Origin: Actinomadura rubrisoli
Lineage (GTDB): Bacteria; Actinomycetota; Actinomycetes; Streptosporangiales; Streptosporangiaceae
Length of the DNA: 43,511 nt
NCBI RefSeq assembly: GCF_004349215.1
Contig: NZ_SMKU01000034.1
Location: 1 to 43,511 of the forward strand
Direction: 5' to 3'
Part shown: positions 1 to 8,811 of the stretch, piece by piece
How positions within the stretch are numbered: position 1 is the first letter of the stretch
How the letters are laid out: every line of letters begins with the position of its first letter
Program-made: the position numbers and the translations under genes
The notes under the pieces: model-generated
What the model was told of the DNA's origin: nothing
What the model saw: the letters and a program-made list of their open reading frames with translations, nothing else
Database searches by the model: none

Positions 1-76
1 CCGCAGCCCCTGCCAGAACCCACCCCAACCGCTGAACACCCACCGCATGGCGGACACCACCCCACCAGTGTGCTGA

Positions 77-101
77 CCGTGGTCCCCGACCGGGACCACG
101 G
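77..101. other. Perfect 10-bp inverted repeat upstream of the MFS gene
   Basis: The arms CCGTGGTCCC and GGGACCACGG flank a five-base loop. There is no T-run on either side, so this is either a weak terminator of a gene left of the window or an operator for the MFS gene 109 bases downstream. The rest of bases 1-209 shows no convincing gene; a short frame from 70 to 303 overlaps the transporter and looks spurious. Confidence 0.4.
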
Positions 102-209
102 CGAGGTGTTCCTGGATTTCGCGCTCCCACCGCGCGGGCGGCCTGACGCATCCCGGTTCCGGGCGCCCGGTCCGTTCACCCATCGCACCGTCCCCGCAAG
201 GAGTTCCCC

Positions 210-1493
210 ATGCGCGACCAGAACCCCGCCGTACCCGGAAACGACCCGCCGTACGCCAAGTGGGTCATGCTCGCGATCGTCTCCGCCGGCTTCGTCGCCA
301 TGACGGTCAACTGGTTCACGATCTCCACCGGCTTCGACGCGATCGGGGAGGAGTTCGGCAAGGCGATCCCGGACGTGGCGTTCCTCATCTCGATCTTCGT
401 GGCGGCGTACGGGGTCCTGCACATCCCCGGCGGCATGCTCGCCACCAGGTGGGGGCTGCGCCGCACGCTCGCCCTCGGCCTCGCGATCGAGGCGGCGGGG
501 TCGCTGCTGTCGGCCACCTCCACGTCGTTCGCGCAGCTGGTGGTGTGGCGCGCGGTGGCGGGGGCGGGCGCGTCGGTCTTCGCCGCGGTCGGGATCGCCG
601 CGGTCAGCGTCTGGTTCCGCGACCACCGGCACGCGCTGGCGCTGGGCGTCTCGTCGGCGGCCTTCAGCGTCGGCACCGCCCTCGGCCTGTACACCTTCGC
701 CGACATCACCGACGCCACCACCTGGCGGACGTCGACCGTCGTCGCCGGCGTCCTCTGCCTCGCGGTCGCCGCGCTCAGCGCGCTGTGCTTCCGCGTCCCG
801 CGCGGCGCCGGGGCGCTCGCCGGGGCCCACCTCACCCGCGAGGGGCTGAGGCAGACGCTCTTCAACAAGCACATCTGGCTGTACGGGCTGGCGTTCTTCG
901 GCGCCTACGGCTCCTACCTCGCCGCCTCGCAGCTGATCTCCGGCTACGGGGAGGACCGCGGCCTGCCGGGCGGCCAGGTCGGCGCGGCCGCGTTCCTCAT
1001 CGGGATCGCGGGCGTGCCCGGCAGCATCGCCGCGGGATGGCTCGCCGACCGCTACCTGTCGCCGCGCACCCTGTTCGCCGCCGGGGCCGTCCTGGAGGCC
1101 GCCGCGCTGGCCTGCGTCCCGCTCACCGGCCCGCACACCTTCTGGATCCCGGCCTTCGGCATCGGGTTCATGTTCAACTTCGTCTTCGCGGTCTGGCAGA
1201 CCGTCCCCGGCGGCATGCGCGGCATCGCCCCGGAGAACATCGGCACCGCCGTCGGGCTCATGCTCACGATCTCGGCGGTCGGCGGGTTCGTCCTGCCGTG
1301 GGCGTTCGGGCAGATCGTGGACGGGCCCGGGTACGGCGCGGCCTGGACGTTCCTCGCCGCGGTCAGCGCGATCACCGTCGGGGCGTGCCTGTTCAGCCGG
1401 TCCGGCGCCCGCTCGTCCGTCCCGTCCCCGGGCGCGCCGAGCACCCCGGGCGCCGCCGCCTCGAAGCGGGTGACCGGAGCCGCCGAAGCCTGA
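210..1493 (+). CDS. MFS transporter, 427 aa
   Basis: This is an integral membrane transporter of the major facilitator superfamily, probably an exporter or organic-acid/drug antiporter; the substrate cannot be read from sequence. The protein has the usual length and about 12 hydrophobic segments, the first near residues 18-40. A loop after helix 2 with the pattern GGMLATRWGLRR resembles the MFS signature (G-x-L-x-x-R-x-G-x-R). The ATG start is supported by AAGGAG eight bases upstream. It stands alone on the plus strand and converges on the glycosidase-like gene, with a long inverted repeat in the 30-base gap. The last 30 residues are polar and Pro/Ala/Ser-rich, as in a cytoplasmic tail. Confidence 0.85.
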   Translation: MRDQNPAVPGNDPPYAKWVMLAIVSAGFVAMTVNWFTISTGFDAIGEEFGKAIPDVAFLISIFVAAYGVLHIPGGMLATRWGLRRTLALGLAIEAAGSLLSATSTSFAQLVVWRAVAGAGASVFAAVGIAAVSVWFRDHRHALALGVSSAAFSVGTALGLYTFADITDATTWRTSTVVAGVLCLAVAALSALCFRVPRGAGALAGAHLTREGLRQTLFNKHIWLYGLAFFGAYGSYLAASQLISGYGEDRGLPGGQVGAAAFLIGIAGVPGSIAAGWLADRYLSPRTLFAAGAVLEAAALACVPLTGPHTFWIPAFGIGFMFNFVFAVWQTVPGGMRGIAPENIGTAVGLMLTISAVGGFVLPWAFGQIVDGPGYGAAWTFLAAVSAITVGACLFSRSGARSSVPSPGAPSTPGAAASKRVTGAAEA

Positions 1494-1499
1494 CCGCGG

Positions 1500-1549
1500 A
1501 CGGCATCGGCGGGCCGGCCCGGGTCAGCGGGCGAAGACGCCGATGCCGT
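1500..1549. terminator. Long inverted repeat between convergent genes
   Basis: Twelve-base arms ACGGCATCGGCG (1500-1511) and CGCCGATGCCGT (1538-1549) enclose a second palindrome, GGGCCGGCCC. The structure starts seven bases after the MFS stop and covers the last codons of the opposing gene, so it could stop transcription in both directions. There is no U-tract, which is common for actinomycete terminators. Confidence 0.5.
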
Positions 1550-2828
1550 TGGCGACGGCCCGCTCGGCGCCGTCCGAGGGGACGTTGCGGACGGTCGCGG
1601 ACGGCTCGCCTGGCCCGCGGGCGACGAAGGCGGACGAGCCGCCGCCGTCCAGGTTGATGCCGTCGTCGGCGCCCGCCTCGTCCAGCAGCCCGGCGAGCTC
1701 GGCGACGGTCAGCCCGCCGCTGCGCGCCGACCTGCCGTCGGCGACCACCAGGTAGAGGTGGCGGCCGCCGCGGCCCACGCCGGCGGCGGTGCGCGGGGCG
1801 GGGCCCTTGGGGTCGAGCCCGGCCAGCGGCTCGCCGTCGCGCAGGATCGGGAAGCCGCCGATGGCGAAACGGAACCGCTCGGTCCCGGTGAGCCGGTAGC
1901 GGACGCGCACGCGGTCCCCCGGGCGCAGCCCGCGCAGGGTGCCGGCGGCCTTCCCGCGGCCGACCAGGACGGTGGTGTCGCCGGGGATGGCGCCGCCGCC
2001 CACCTCGTCCGCGACCTCGGTGACGACGCCGCGCCGGACCGTCACCTCGGCCGCGTCGGTGTCGCACGGGTCGTTGCGGCGGGTGTCGGTGCCGCAGACC
2101 GCGCGCAGCCGCGACACGGTGCCCCACTCGCCGGTGAAGGCCCCGGCGGTCCCGACCGGCAGCGCGTACTGGTTGAGGCCGCGCAGCGCCAGGCTGGTCC
2201 CGCCGGAGCGGATCGTCCCGGACAGGTGCAGGCGGGCGACGTGCCCGCGGCGGTCGGCGCCGACCCCGATGACGTCCTCGGCGGACGTGGTGGGCGGCAG
2301 CGCGGGGCCGAACCGCTGGCCGTCGGGCACGGCGGCCTTGAGGGCGCGCCCGCCGTCCACCTCCGGGCCGGACGAGGACCCGGTCGGGGTGACGCCCGGG
2401 TGGGTCTCGCTGATGTTGAAGAAGTCGCCGTTGATCCCGGCGAGGGCGCCCCGCGCATTGGCCATCCGCGACACGGTCTGGCGGGCGGCGATGGCGGGCG
2501 GATGCAGCAGCCCCACGCGGACGTGCGGGTCGCGCAGGTCCACGTCGAGCAGGTCGCCGACCACCCGGCCGCCGATCCCGGACGTCTCGTAGGTCTTGAA
2601 CACCACGCCGGACGACAGCCGCGTCTCGGAGGTGTAGCGGAGCTCTCCGCGCCCACCCGGCCGGGTGGGCGCGGGAGACACCGATCGCGCGTCGGGCCGC
2701 TCGCCCGAGCCCGCGCCGTCGACGTCCGGGGGGCCGGGGCCGTCGGCCCTCGCGGGGACCGCGCCGCAGAGCGCGACCGTCGAACCCGCCGCCACCAGCG
2801 CGGCCGTCCATCCTCTCATCGCGAGCAC
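1524..2828 (-). CDS. Secreted phosphodiester glycosidase (NAGPA-domain) family protein, 434 aa
   Basis: The C-terminal two thirds match the NAGPA/DUF2233 fold, related to the mammalian enzyme that removes N-acetylglucosamine from mannose-6-phosphate; bacterial members are thought to act on exopolysaccharide or wall phosphodiesters. The hallmark motif NLDGGGSS is present near the C-terminus, and an early INGDFF motif marks the start of the domain. The N-terminus has a signal peptide: positively charged start, hydrophobic stretch, then AVPARADG as a likely cleavage site, so the protein is exported. An ATG three codons further in (2819) is an equally plausible start. The gene follows the two-component pair on the same strand after an 87-base gap. 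The actual substrate is unknown. Confidence 0.75.
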   Translation of the reverse strand: MLAMRGWTAALVAAGSTVALCGAVPARADGPGPPDVDGAGSGERPDARSVSPAPTRPGGRGELRYTSETRLSSGVVFKTYETSGIGGRVVGDLLDVDLRDPHVRVGLLHPPAIAARQTVSRMANARGALAGINGDFFNISETHPGVTPTGSSSGPEVDGGRALKAAVPDGQRFGPALPPTTSAEDVIGVGADRRGHVARLHLSGTIRSGGTSLALRGLNQYALPVGTAGAFTGEWGTVSRLRAVCGTDTRRNDPCDTDAAEVTVRRGVVTEVADEVGGGAIPGDTTVLVGRGKAAGTLRGLRPGDRVRVRYRLTGTERFRFAIGGFPILRDGEPLAGLDPKGPAPRTAAGVGRGGRHLYLVVADGRSARSGGLTVAELAGLLDEAGADDGINLDGGGSSAFVARGPGEPSATVRNVPSDGAERAVANGIGVFAR

Positions 2829-2915
2829 CGCCTTCGTGAGCAGTTCCAGAGCCTGCTGATCATGTCGCGTCCGGGGTGACGGCGTGGCGGGTTCCGCGCG
2901 AACGGCCGAGGGCGA

Positions 2916-4175
2916 TCAGGGCGCGATGGGGTGCGCGCCGCTCCCGGGGGCCGCCCGGCGCGGGGCCTCGCGCGCCTCGGCCGGGGCGGCCCGGCCGGCG
3001 GGCAGGCGGACGGTGAACGCCGCTCCCCCGCCCGGCCGCCCGTCCACGGTGATCGTGCCGCCGTGGCCGTCCACCACCTCGCGGACGAGGGCGAGGCCGA
3101 GGCCGAACCCCCGGCGGGACCCGCCCGCGAACCGGGTGAAGAGCCCCTCGGCGTCCCCCGGGTCGAGGCCCACGCCGTCGTCCCGGACGGTCAGCTCCAC
3201 CACGCCGGACGGGCCGTCCGAAACGACCACCCAAATGTGGCTCTCGGTGTGCGCGAGGGCGTTGTCCAGCAGCGCCGAGAGCACCCGTCGGAGCGCGGAC
3301 TCGGCGCCGAGGACGACATGGGCGGAGCCCTGCCGCAGCACCTCGATCCGCACGCCGCCCGCCTCGGCGCGGGCCGTCTCGGCGGCGGCGGCCTCCTCGG
3401 CCAGGGCGGCAAGGTCCACCGGGCCGAACAGCCCGCGCAGCTGCCGGAACTGGGCCGACAGCAGCAGGTCCTCGACGACCTCGCCGAGCTGCCGGGTGCC
3501 GGTGACCAGCTGGTCGAGGTCGCGCGCGGGGTCGGCGCCGTGCCGCAGCCGGCGGGCGGCGAGCTGGGCGCGGGTGTGCAGCCGGGTCAGCGGGGTGCGC
3601 AGCTCGTGGCTCACGTCGGCGGCGAACCGGCGCTGCCGGGCGAGCGCGTCGCCGAGCGGGGCGATGGCCCGGCGGGCGAGCACCTGGCCGACCAGCAGCG
3701 CGCAGAGCAGGCCGGCGACCTCGGCGGCGGCGAGGGTGCGCAGCAGCCGGTGCCGCTCCTCGGCCTGGTAGCGCAGGTCCATCGCCGCCTGGACGACCCG
3801 GTCCCCCCGCCGCTGGGTGCGGACGAGGTAGGCGTGCCCCCCGAGCTCGGCGCGGACGACCTTCGGCTCGCGGGAGGCGGCGCCCTCCGCCAGCGCCGCG
3901 CGCACCGGCAGGGCGGTCGGCGCGCCGGGAGAGCTCTGGACCATGTCGCCGCGCAGCTCGAACAGCCAGACGCAGGGCGGGGGGTGGGCGACGGACGCGC
4001 CGTGCGTCGCGGCGGCCAGCTCCCGCCGCGCGGCCCCCTCCTGGCTGCTGACGGTGACGCCGTACACCATCGCGCCGGTCAGCACGAGCAGCAGGGAGAT
4101 CGCGCCCGCGATCTCGGCCGTGACCACGCGGCGGGTCCGGACCAGCAGGCGCCCGTCCGGGTCGGCGCGCCTCAC
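2916..4175 (-). CDS. Sensor histidine kinase, 419 aa
   Basis: This membrane kinase is the partner of the response regulator directly upstream. Starting from a GTG that overlaps the regulator stop (GTGA), the order is TM1 at about residues 18-42, an extracytoplasmic sensor loop of about 100 residues, TM2 at about 146-168, a short HAMP-like linker, and HisKA with the phospho-acceptor His190 in SHELRTPL. The ATPase domain has an N-box (LLDNALAH), a G1 box (DDGVGLD) and a G2 box (GFGLGLAL). The frame is open 63 codons further upstream, but that extension overlaps the regulator and looks like antisense noise; the overlapping GTG fits translational coupling. The sensed signal is unknown. Confidence 0.85.
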   Translation of the reverse strand: MRRADPDGRLLVRTRRVVTAEIAGAISLLLVLTGAMVYGVTVSSQEGAARRELAAATHGASVAHPPPCVWLFELRGDMVQSSPGAPTALPVRAALAEGAASREPKVVRAELGGHAYLVRTQRRGDRVVQAAMDLRYQAEERHRLLRTLAAAEVAGLLCALLVGQVLARRAIAPLGDALARQRRFAADVSHELRTPLTRLHTRAQLAARRLRHGADPARDLDQLVTGTRQLGEVVEDLLLSAQFRQLRGLFGPVDLAALAEEAAAAETARAEAGGVRIEVLRQGSAHVVLGAESALRRVLSALLDNALAHTESHIWVVVSDGPSGVVELTVRDDGVGLDPGDAEGLFTRFAGGSRRGFGLGLALVREVVDGHGGTITVDGRPGGGAAFTVRLPAGRAAPAEAREAPRRAAPGSGAHPIAP

Positions 4176-4855
4176 AGCTCCCCCACGCGGTAGCCGACGC
4201 CGCGGACCGTCCGGACGACGCCCTGGCCCAGCTTGTTCCGCAGGTAGTAGACGTAGGTGTCGACGATCGACTCCGTCCGGGCTCCGTCGAAGACGCACTG
4301 CCGCAGCGAGGCGCGCGTGTGCACGTGCCGCGGGCGGGTCGCCAGCGCGCGCAGCAGCCGGCACTCCCGCCCCGACAGCGTCACCCGCTCGCCGTCCGGC
4401 AGCTGGACGATCCGGGCCTCGGGGTCGAACCAGCCCGCGCCGAGCGGCAGCATCCGCGCCTGGTCGAGGTGGCGGCGGTGCAGGGCCCGCACCCGCGCCA
4501 GCAGCTCGTCGATCTCGAACGGCTTGACGAGGTAGTCCTCGGCGCCCGCGTCCAGCCCGGCGACCCGGTCGGCGACGGCGCCGAAGGCGGTGAGCAGCAG
4601 GACCGGGGCGGTGACGGCCCGCCGGCGCAGCCGCAGGACCAGCTCGGCGCCGTCGCCGTCCGGCAGGCCGCGGTCGACGATCAGCGCGTCGTGGCCGCGG
4701 CCGAGGGCCAGGTGCAGGCCGCGCTGGCCGTCGAAGGCCAGGTCGACCGCGTAGCCCTGCTCGCCGAACAGACCGGCCAGCATCACCGCGAGCTCGCGGT
4801 CGTCCTCGACGATGAGCAGCCGGCGGGCGGGACGGTCGGCTGTGGTGGGGAGCAC
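4172..4855 (-). CDS. OmpR/PhoB-family response regulator, 227 aa
   Basis: The receiver domain carries the acidic pair ED near residue 17, the phospho-acceptor Asp61 in IVDRGLPDGDG, Thr/Ala in the LLLTA strand and the switch Lys111 in YLVKPF. The C-terminal winged helix ends in the usual VRTVRGVGYRV hairpin. I chose GTG at 4855; a GTG two codons earlier and an ATG at 4918 are alternatives. No Shine-Dalgarno is obvious, and a TAGCGT -10-like hexamer (minus strand, about 4867-4872) sits just upstream, so the mRNA may be leaderless. The gene is 72 bases downstream of the antiporter gene that ends the redox cluster. Because OmpR-type regulators often bind direct repeats with a 10-11-bp pitch, this protein is one candidate for the 11-bp repeats at 10509 and 12170; that is inference. 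Confidence 0.85.
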   Translation of the reverse strand: MLPTTADRPARRLLIVEDDRELAVMLAGLFGEQGYAVDLAFDGQRGLHLALGRGHDALIVDRGLPDGDGAELVLRLRRRAVTAPVLLLTAFGAVADRVAGLDAGAEDYLVKPFEIDELLARVRALHRRHLDQARMLPLGAGWFDPEARIVQLPDGERVTLSGRECRLLRALATRPRHVHTRASLRQCVFDGARTESIVDTYVYYLRNKLGQGVVRTVRGVGYRVGEL

Positions 4856-4927
4856 GGCCACGACGCTACAGTCGCACCGCCACCGACAAAGCTCCAGAGT
4901 TCGGGCAATTGCGGACAATCACCGGGG

Positions 4928-6289
4928 TCATTGAACCGCTCCCCCGGACGGTACGTGCGGCCCGGCGCCCCCGCCCACGACCTCCTCCCGCGGCACCGGT
5001 TCGGGCGCGACGGCCGCGCGCTCAAGCCGTTCGGGCAGGGCGAGCTTGTAGAGCGGCACGGCGGACGCCGTGGTGATCACGGCCACCAGGACGAGCATCG
5101 CGAACAGCTCCTGGGTGATCATGCCCTGCGCCAGCCCGATGTTGATGAAGATCAGGATCATCAGCCCCCGGGCGTTCATGAGCGCGCCCACCGCATAGGA
5201 CTCGCGCCACCCGAACCCGAGCCCCCGCATCGCCAGCGCGCAGCCGAAGTACTTGCCGCAGAAGCCCGCCGCCATGATCAGGAGGAAGGCGAGCAGCATG
5301 GTGCCGCCGGTGATGCCGTCGAGGTGGGTGTTCAGGCCGGAGAAGGTGAAGAAGATGGGCAGCAGCAGCGTCGAGACGACGCTCATCATCCGCTCGTGCA
5401 GCGCCTTCCGGAACGCCGGGTCGCGCGGCATGGTCAGCCCCGCCACGAAGCCGCCGAAGACCGAGTAGATGCCGATCCAGTCCGTCAGCCAGCCCGCCGT
5501 GAGCGGGACGAGGACGATCACGTACATCGCCGTGGGGCCGATCTCCCCGGTCCGGGCGAAGTCCCGTCCCAGGGGGCGGAGCAGCCGGGCGACCACAACG
5601 ATCATGACCACCGCGAACACCGCCGACAGGGCGATGGTGCGCATCGCGCCGCCCACGCCCGAGCCGAGGTGCAGCGCCGACAGGAGGGCGAGCAGGCACC
5701 ACGCCAGGGCGTCGTCGACGGACGCCGCCATGAGGGAGAGCCGCCCGAGGGGGGAGTTCTCCAGGCCCCGCTCGTACAGGATCCTGGCCAGCATCGGGAA
5801 CGCGGTCAGCGACAGGGCGCCGCCCACGAACAGGGCGAACTGCAGGCGGCTGACGTCGGGGCGCGAGAGCGTCCCCCACAGCACGGCACCGGCGAAGCAG
5901 CCCAGCAGCAGCGAGGGGATCACGCCCGACATCGCGAGCACCCCCGCCCGGGGCACCTCGCCCGGCGTCCGCGCGCTGTGGTCCAGCCCGGCGCCGACGA
6001 GGAACATGTAGAGCGTCAGCCCGATGGTGCTCATCACGTACAGGACGGGCCTGACCTCGGAGGGGAACACGTGCGCCTGCGCGTCCGGCAGCAGCTCGCC
6101 GAACAGCGTCGGGCCGAGCAGGACGCCGGCGACCATCTCGCCGAGGACGCGCGGCTGCATCACCATCAGCGCGACCCGCCCGCAGACCCAGGCGGCCAGC
6201 AGGATGACGACCAGGGCGGGCAGCACCTTCAGGGTCAGCTTGAGGTTCGGGTCAGTCGCCGCGGCCGCGACGTGGGCCAGGGTGGCCAT
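4928..6289 (-). CDS. Cation:proton antiporter (CPA2 family), 453 aa
   Basis: This integral membrane protein has about 12 hydrophobic helices and the length of the Na+/H+ exchanger domain family. The paired acidic residues in the middle helix (SVDDALAW) are the cation/proton-binding signature of the electrogenic CPA2 group (KefB/NapA-like). No nucleotide-binding RCK/TrkA domain follows, so it is the channel part alone. ATG 6289 is preceded by GGAGGAG. Its first 38 bases overlap the end of the P450 gene, which implies co-transcription and coupled translation in the redox operon. Related antiporters accompany some ionophore pathways, but here the role (pH or ion balance, or product tolerance) is a guess. 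Confidence 0.85.
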   Translation of the reverse strand: MATLAHVAAAATDPNLKLTLKVLPALVVILLAAWVCGRVALMVMQPRVLGEMVAGVLLGPTLFGELLPDAQAHVFPSEVRPVLYVMSTIGLTLYMFLVGAGLDHSARTPGEVPRAGVLAMSGVIPSLLLGCFAGAVLWGTLSRPDVSRLQFALFVGGALSLTAFPMLARILYERGLENSPLGRLSLMAASVDDALAWCLLALLSALHLGSGVGGAMRTIALSAVFAVVMIVVVARLLRPLGRDFARTGEIGPTAMYVIVLVPLTAGWLTDWIGIYSVFGGFVAGLTMPRDPAFRKALHERMMSVVSTLLLPIFFTFSGLNTHLDGITGGTMLLAFLLIMAAGFCGKYFGCALAMRGLGFGWRESYAVGALMNARGLMILIFINIGLAQGMITQELFAMLVLVAVITTASAVPLYKLALPERLERAAVAPEPVPREEVVGGGAGPHVPSGGAVQ

Positions 6290-7748
6290 GGTGCTCCTCC
6301 GCTCGTGATCGGACGAGGGGACGCGATGTCGCGGGGCCGTCCGCCCCCGCGGCTGCGAAGTACCGCTCGCACATGCGCCGCCGCCGCGCGTCCCAGACCA
6401 TGTAGGTGCCGAGGACGAGCTGGACGAGGCTGCGCCACACGTCCTCCCAGCGGTCGCGGACCCGCATGAACAGCAGCACCGGGCGGTGCGCTCCCCCGCG
6501 CGGCAGGTCGCACGAGGTGTCGTGCGGGGCGTCGTGCGGGCCGTCGTGCGGGGCGTCGCGCGGGACGAGCAGGCACGGCCCCCGGTTGGGCAGGGACCGG
6601 GTGTGCGAGGCGGACGTGGCGAGGACGTGCCGGCGCACGACCTCCCGCGCGGCGGCCCGCATCGCGATCGGCGCCAGCCGCCAGGCCGGGCACGGCCGGT
6701 TGGCGGCGACGCCGAACGGGATGTGGTTCAGCTCCCGGACGGCCCGCCCGTCCCCCCGGCGGGCGGGATCGAAGCGGTCCGGGTCGAAGCGGCCGGGGTC
6801 GGCGAAGCCCGCGCGGTGGAACTCGGGGTAGTTGAAGCACAGCACCGAGCCCGCCGGGATCGTGGTGCCCGCGTCCAGCTCGATGTCGCCGGTGGTGACG
6901 CGGTGGGCGATGCCGAACAGCGGGTAGAGCCGCAGCGTCTCGGAGATCACCCGGTCGAGGTGGCGGTCGTCGCCGGTGAGCGCGGCCTGCTGCGCGTCCG
7001 GGTGCTGCGCCAGGACCATCAGCAGGTGGGCCATGGCCTCCGACATCTGGACGACCGCCGTGTTGAAGAAGGCGCCCTGGAGGTACAGCGCGCTCTCCTC
7101 GTCCGTCAGCCCGTCCGGGAGCGGCTGCCGGACGTCGGGCAGCCGTCCGGCGAGGTAGCGGGTGAGCCGGTGGCGGCGCTCCATGTGCCGCAGGCCGCTG
7201 CACTTGAGCGCGGTGACGACGTCGTTCGCGTTGCCCACGATCAGGTCGCGCGCGGCGCGCGGGCACGGCTCGCCGAACACGAGCTCGTAGGAGAACTCGG
7301 CCCAGACCGGCATCATCAGGTCCCGCAGCCGGACGAGCCGGGGCCCGCGCCGCTCCAGCTCGTCCAGCGCCCCGGCGGCGCAGCGGCGGGCGAGCTCCTC
7401 GGTCTCCGCGCGCGACACGGCGAGGAAGCCGCGCGTGGCGCGGGCGACCGCGTCGTAGCGCTCCCCCGCCTCCAAATGCTCCTGGTGGATCTCCGGGCCG
7501 GGGGCGAGCCAGTACCAGAACAGGTCGGACAGGACGGCGCCCTCGCTCCGCCCGTTCGCCGCCGGGTGGGAGTAGACCTCCCTGAACCGGTCGACGCCGA
7601 TCAGGTCGCCGGGGACGGGGATGCCCTCGTCCCCGTTGATCCGGGCGAAGAGGCGGGCCCGCAGCGCCACGACCCGGCCGGGCAGCCACCAGGGCAGGCT
7701 CGCCGCCACCGCGCAGAGCGCCACCGCCACGGCCGCCGCGGTCAGCAC
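6252..7748 (-). CDS. Atypical membrane-anchored cytochrome P450, 498 aa
   Basis: A heme-thiolate monooxygenase fold is indicated by ETLR (Glu270, Arg273) in helix K, a PERF-like region, and the heme-ligand segment FGVAANRPCPA with Cys353. Three points are unusual. The N-terminus (residues 2-22) is hydrophobic, like a membrane anchor, which is rare in bacterial P450s. The I-helix reads GAFFNT, with Asn229 where most P450s have the acid of the acid-alcohol pair. About 100 extra residues follow the core, beginning with a PHD-repeat tail (397-412). The GTG start at 7748 overlaps the end of the oxidase gene by seven bases, so the genes are translationally coupled. The substrate is unknown; the non-canonical I-helix raises the possibility of peroxygenase-type or other chemistry. 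Confidence 0.8.
   Translation of the reverse strand: MLTAAAVAVALCAVAASLPWWLPGRVVALRARLFARINGDEGIPVPGDLIGVDRFREVYSHPAANGRSEGAVLSDLFWYWLAPGPEIHQEHLEAGERYDAVARATRGFLAVSRAETEELARRCAAGALDELERRGPRLVRLRDLMMPVWAEFSYELVFGEPCPRAARDLIVGNANDVVTALKCSGLRHMERRHRLTRYLAGRLPDVRQPLPDGLTDEESALYLQGAFFNTAVVQMSEAMAHLLMVLAQHPDAQQAALTGDDRHLDRVISETLRLYPLFGIAHRVTTGDIELDAGTTIPAGSVLCFNYPEFHRAGFADPGRFDPDRFDPARRGDGRAVRELNHIPFGVAANRPCPAWRLAPIAMRAAAREVVRRHVLATSASHTRSLPNRGPCLLVPRDAPHDGPHDAPHDTSCDLPRGGAHRPVLLFMRVRDRWEDVWRSLVQLVLGTYMVWDARRRRMCERYFAAAGADGPATSRPLVRSRAEEHHGHPGPRRGRGD
6519..6566. repeat. Four 12-bp tandem units inside the P450 gene
   Basis: Units begin at 6519, 6531, 6543 and 6555, each a variant of GTCGTGCGGGGC on the plus strand. 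On the coding strand they give Pro-His-Asp repeats. Because the unit is a multiple of three, copy-number change would keep the frame. Confidence 0.85.
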
Positions 7749-8806
7749 GGCGCCCTCCCCACCAGGGCCGGCCCGAGGTCGTCGGCGGACGCGCAGCCGC
7801 ACAGCGCGAGCGCCAGCTCGACCTCCGCGCGGAGCAGCTCCAGCACGCGGGCGGCCCCCCGCTCGCCGTCCGCCGCCAAGCCCCAGAGCACCGGGCGCCC
7901 GACCGCGACGGCGCGGGCGCCCAGCGCCATCGCCTTCACCGCGTCGGTGCCGCGCCGGACGCCGCCGTCCAGCAGCACCGGAACGTCCCCGGCGGCGGCC
8001 ACGATCGCGGGCAGCGCGTCCACCGTGGCCGGGAGCGTGTCGAGCTGCCGCCCGCCGTGGTTGGAGACCAGCAGCGCCGCGACGCCGTGGTCGAGCGCGG
8101 GCGGCACGTCCAGCGGGTTCAGGACGCCCTTGAGGACGATCGGGAGCGTCGTGATCCCCCTGAGCCAGGCGATGTCCCGCCAGGAGATGTCCGGTGACAT
8201 GACGAGGGGGCGCACGCGCCCGCCGTCGCGCAGGTTCTCGCAGCACAGGCCGTCCGGCAGGTCGTGGAAGCCGTGCTCCACCTCGCGCTCCCGCACGCCC
8301 CGGGCCGGGGAGTCCACCGTGACGACGAGCGCCTCGCACCCGGCCGCCTCCGCGCGCCGGACGACCCGCTCGGTGAAGGCCAGGTCCGGCTGCGGGTAGA
8401 GCTGGAACCACAGGGCGGCGCCGGGCGCGGCGGCCGCCACGGCCTCGATGCCGACCGTGGCGGCCATGCTCACGATCATGATCGTCCCGGTGGTGGCCGC
8501 CGCCCGCGCGGTCGCGCGCTCGCCCTCGGGGTCGGCCAGGCGGTGGAACGCGGTCGGGGCGATCAGGACGGGCATGGCGGCGCGGCTGCCGAGCAGGGTG
8601 ACGTCCGTCCGGGGGACGCCCGCACCGCGCAGGACGCGCGGCAGCAGGGTGAGCCGCCCGAACGCGGCCTCGTTGGCCCGCAGCGTGACCTCGTCGCCCG
8701 CCCCGCCCGCGAAGTAGTCGTAGTGCGCCGGTTCGAGGCGCGCGCGGGCCGCCGCCTCGAACCCCCGCAGGGTGGACGGCGGCCGCGTGCCCGTCGTCGC
8801 GGTCAT
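7742..8806 (-). CDS. FMN-dependent alpha-hydroxy-acid oxidase, 354 aa
   Basis: This is a member of the glycolate/lactate/mandelate oxidase family, which oxidises an alpha-hydroxy acid to the alpha-keto acid using FMN. The catalytic His250 and the substrate-binding Arg253 are in SNHGGRQLD, Lys226 (LKGV) contacts FMN N1, and the phosphate-binding DGGVRRG and GRPVLWG motifs close the TIM barrel. The N-terminal YDYFAGGAGDEVTL block is typical. ATG 8806 gives the family length; the frame is open upstream, but that part overlaps the preceding gene. Only five bases separate it from the flavin oxidoreductase, and it overlaps the P450, so it is an operon member. It resembles hydroxymandelate oxidases as much as lactate oxidases, so the substrate is unresolved. 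Confidence 0.88.
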   Translation of the reverse strand: MTATTGTRPPSTLRGFEAAARARLEPAHYDYFAGGAGDEVTLRANEAAFGRLTLLPRVLRGAGVPRTDVTLLGSRAAMPVLIAPTAFHRLADPEGERATARAAATTGTIMIVSMAATVGIEAVAAAAPGAALWFQLYPQPDLAFTERVVRRAEAAGCEALVVTVDSPARGVREREVEHGFHDLPDGLCCENLRDGGRVRPLVMSPDISWRDIAWLRGITTLPIVLKGVLNPLDVPPALDHGVAALLVSNHGGRQLDTLPATVDALPAIVAAAGDVPVLLDGGVRRGTDAVKAMALGARAVAVGRPVLWGLAADGERGAARVLELLRAEVELALALCGCASADDLGPALVGRAPC

Positions 8807-8811
8807 GGCCG

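Noticed and set aside
70..303. 77-codon plus-strand reading frame
   Set aside because: It overlaps the MFS start, is Pro/Arg/Ser-rich with no ribosome-binding site, and looks like a GC-rich chance frame.
6519..6566. Possible CRISPR-like array
   Set aside because: The 12-bp units are contiguous without spacers and lie in frame inside the P450 gene.
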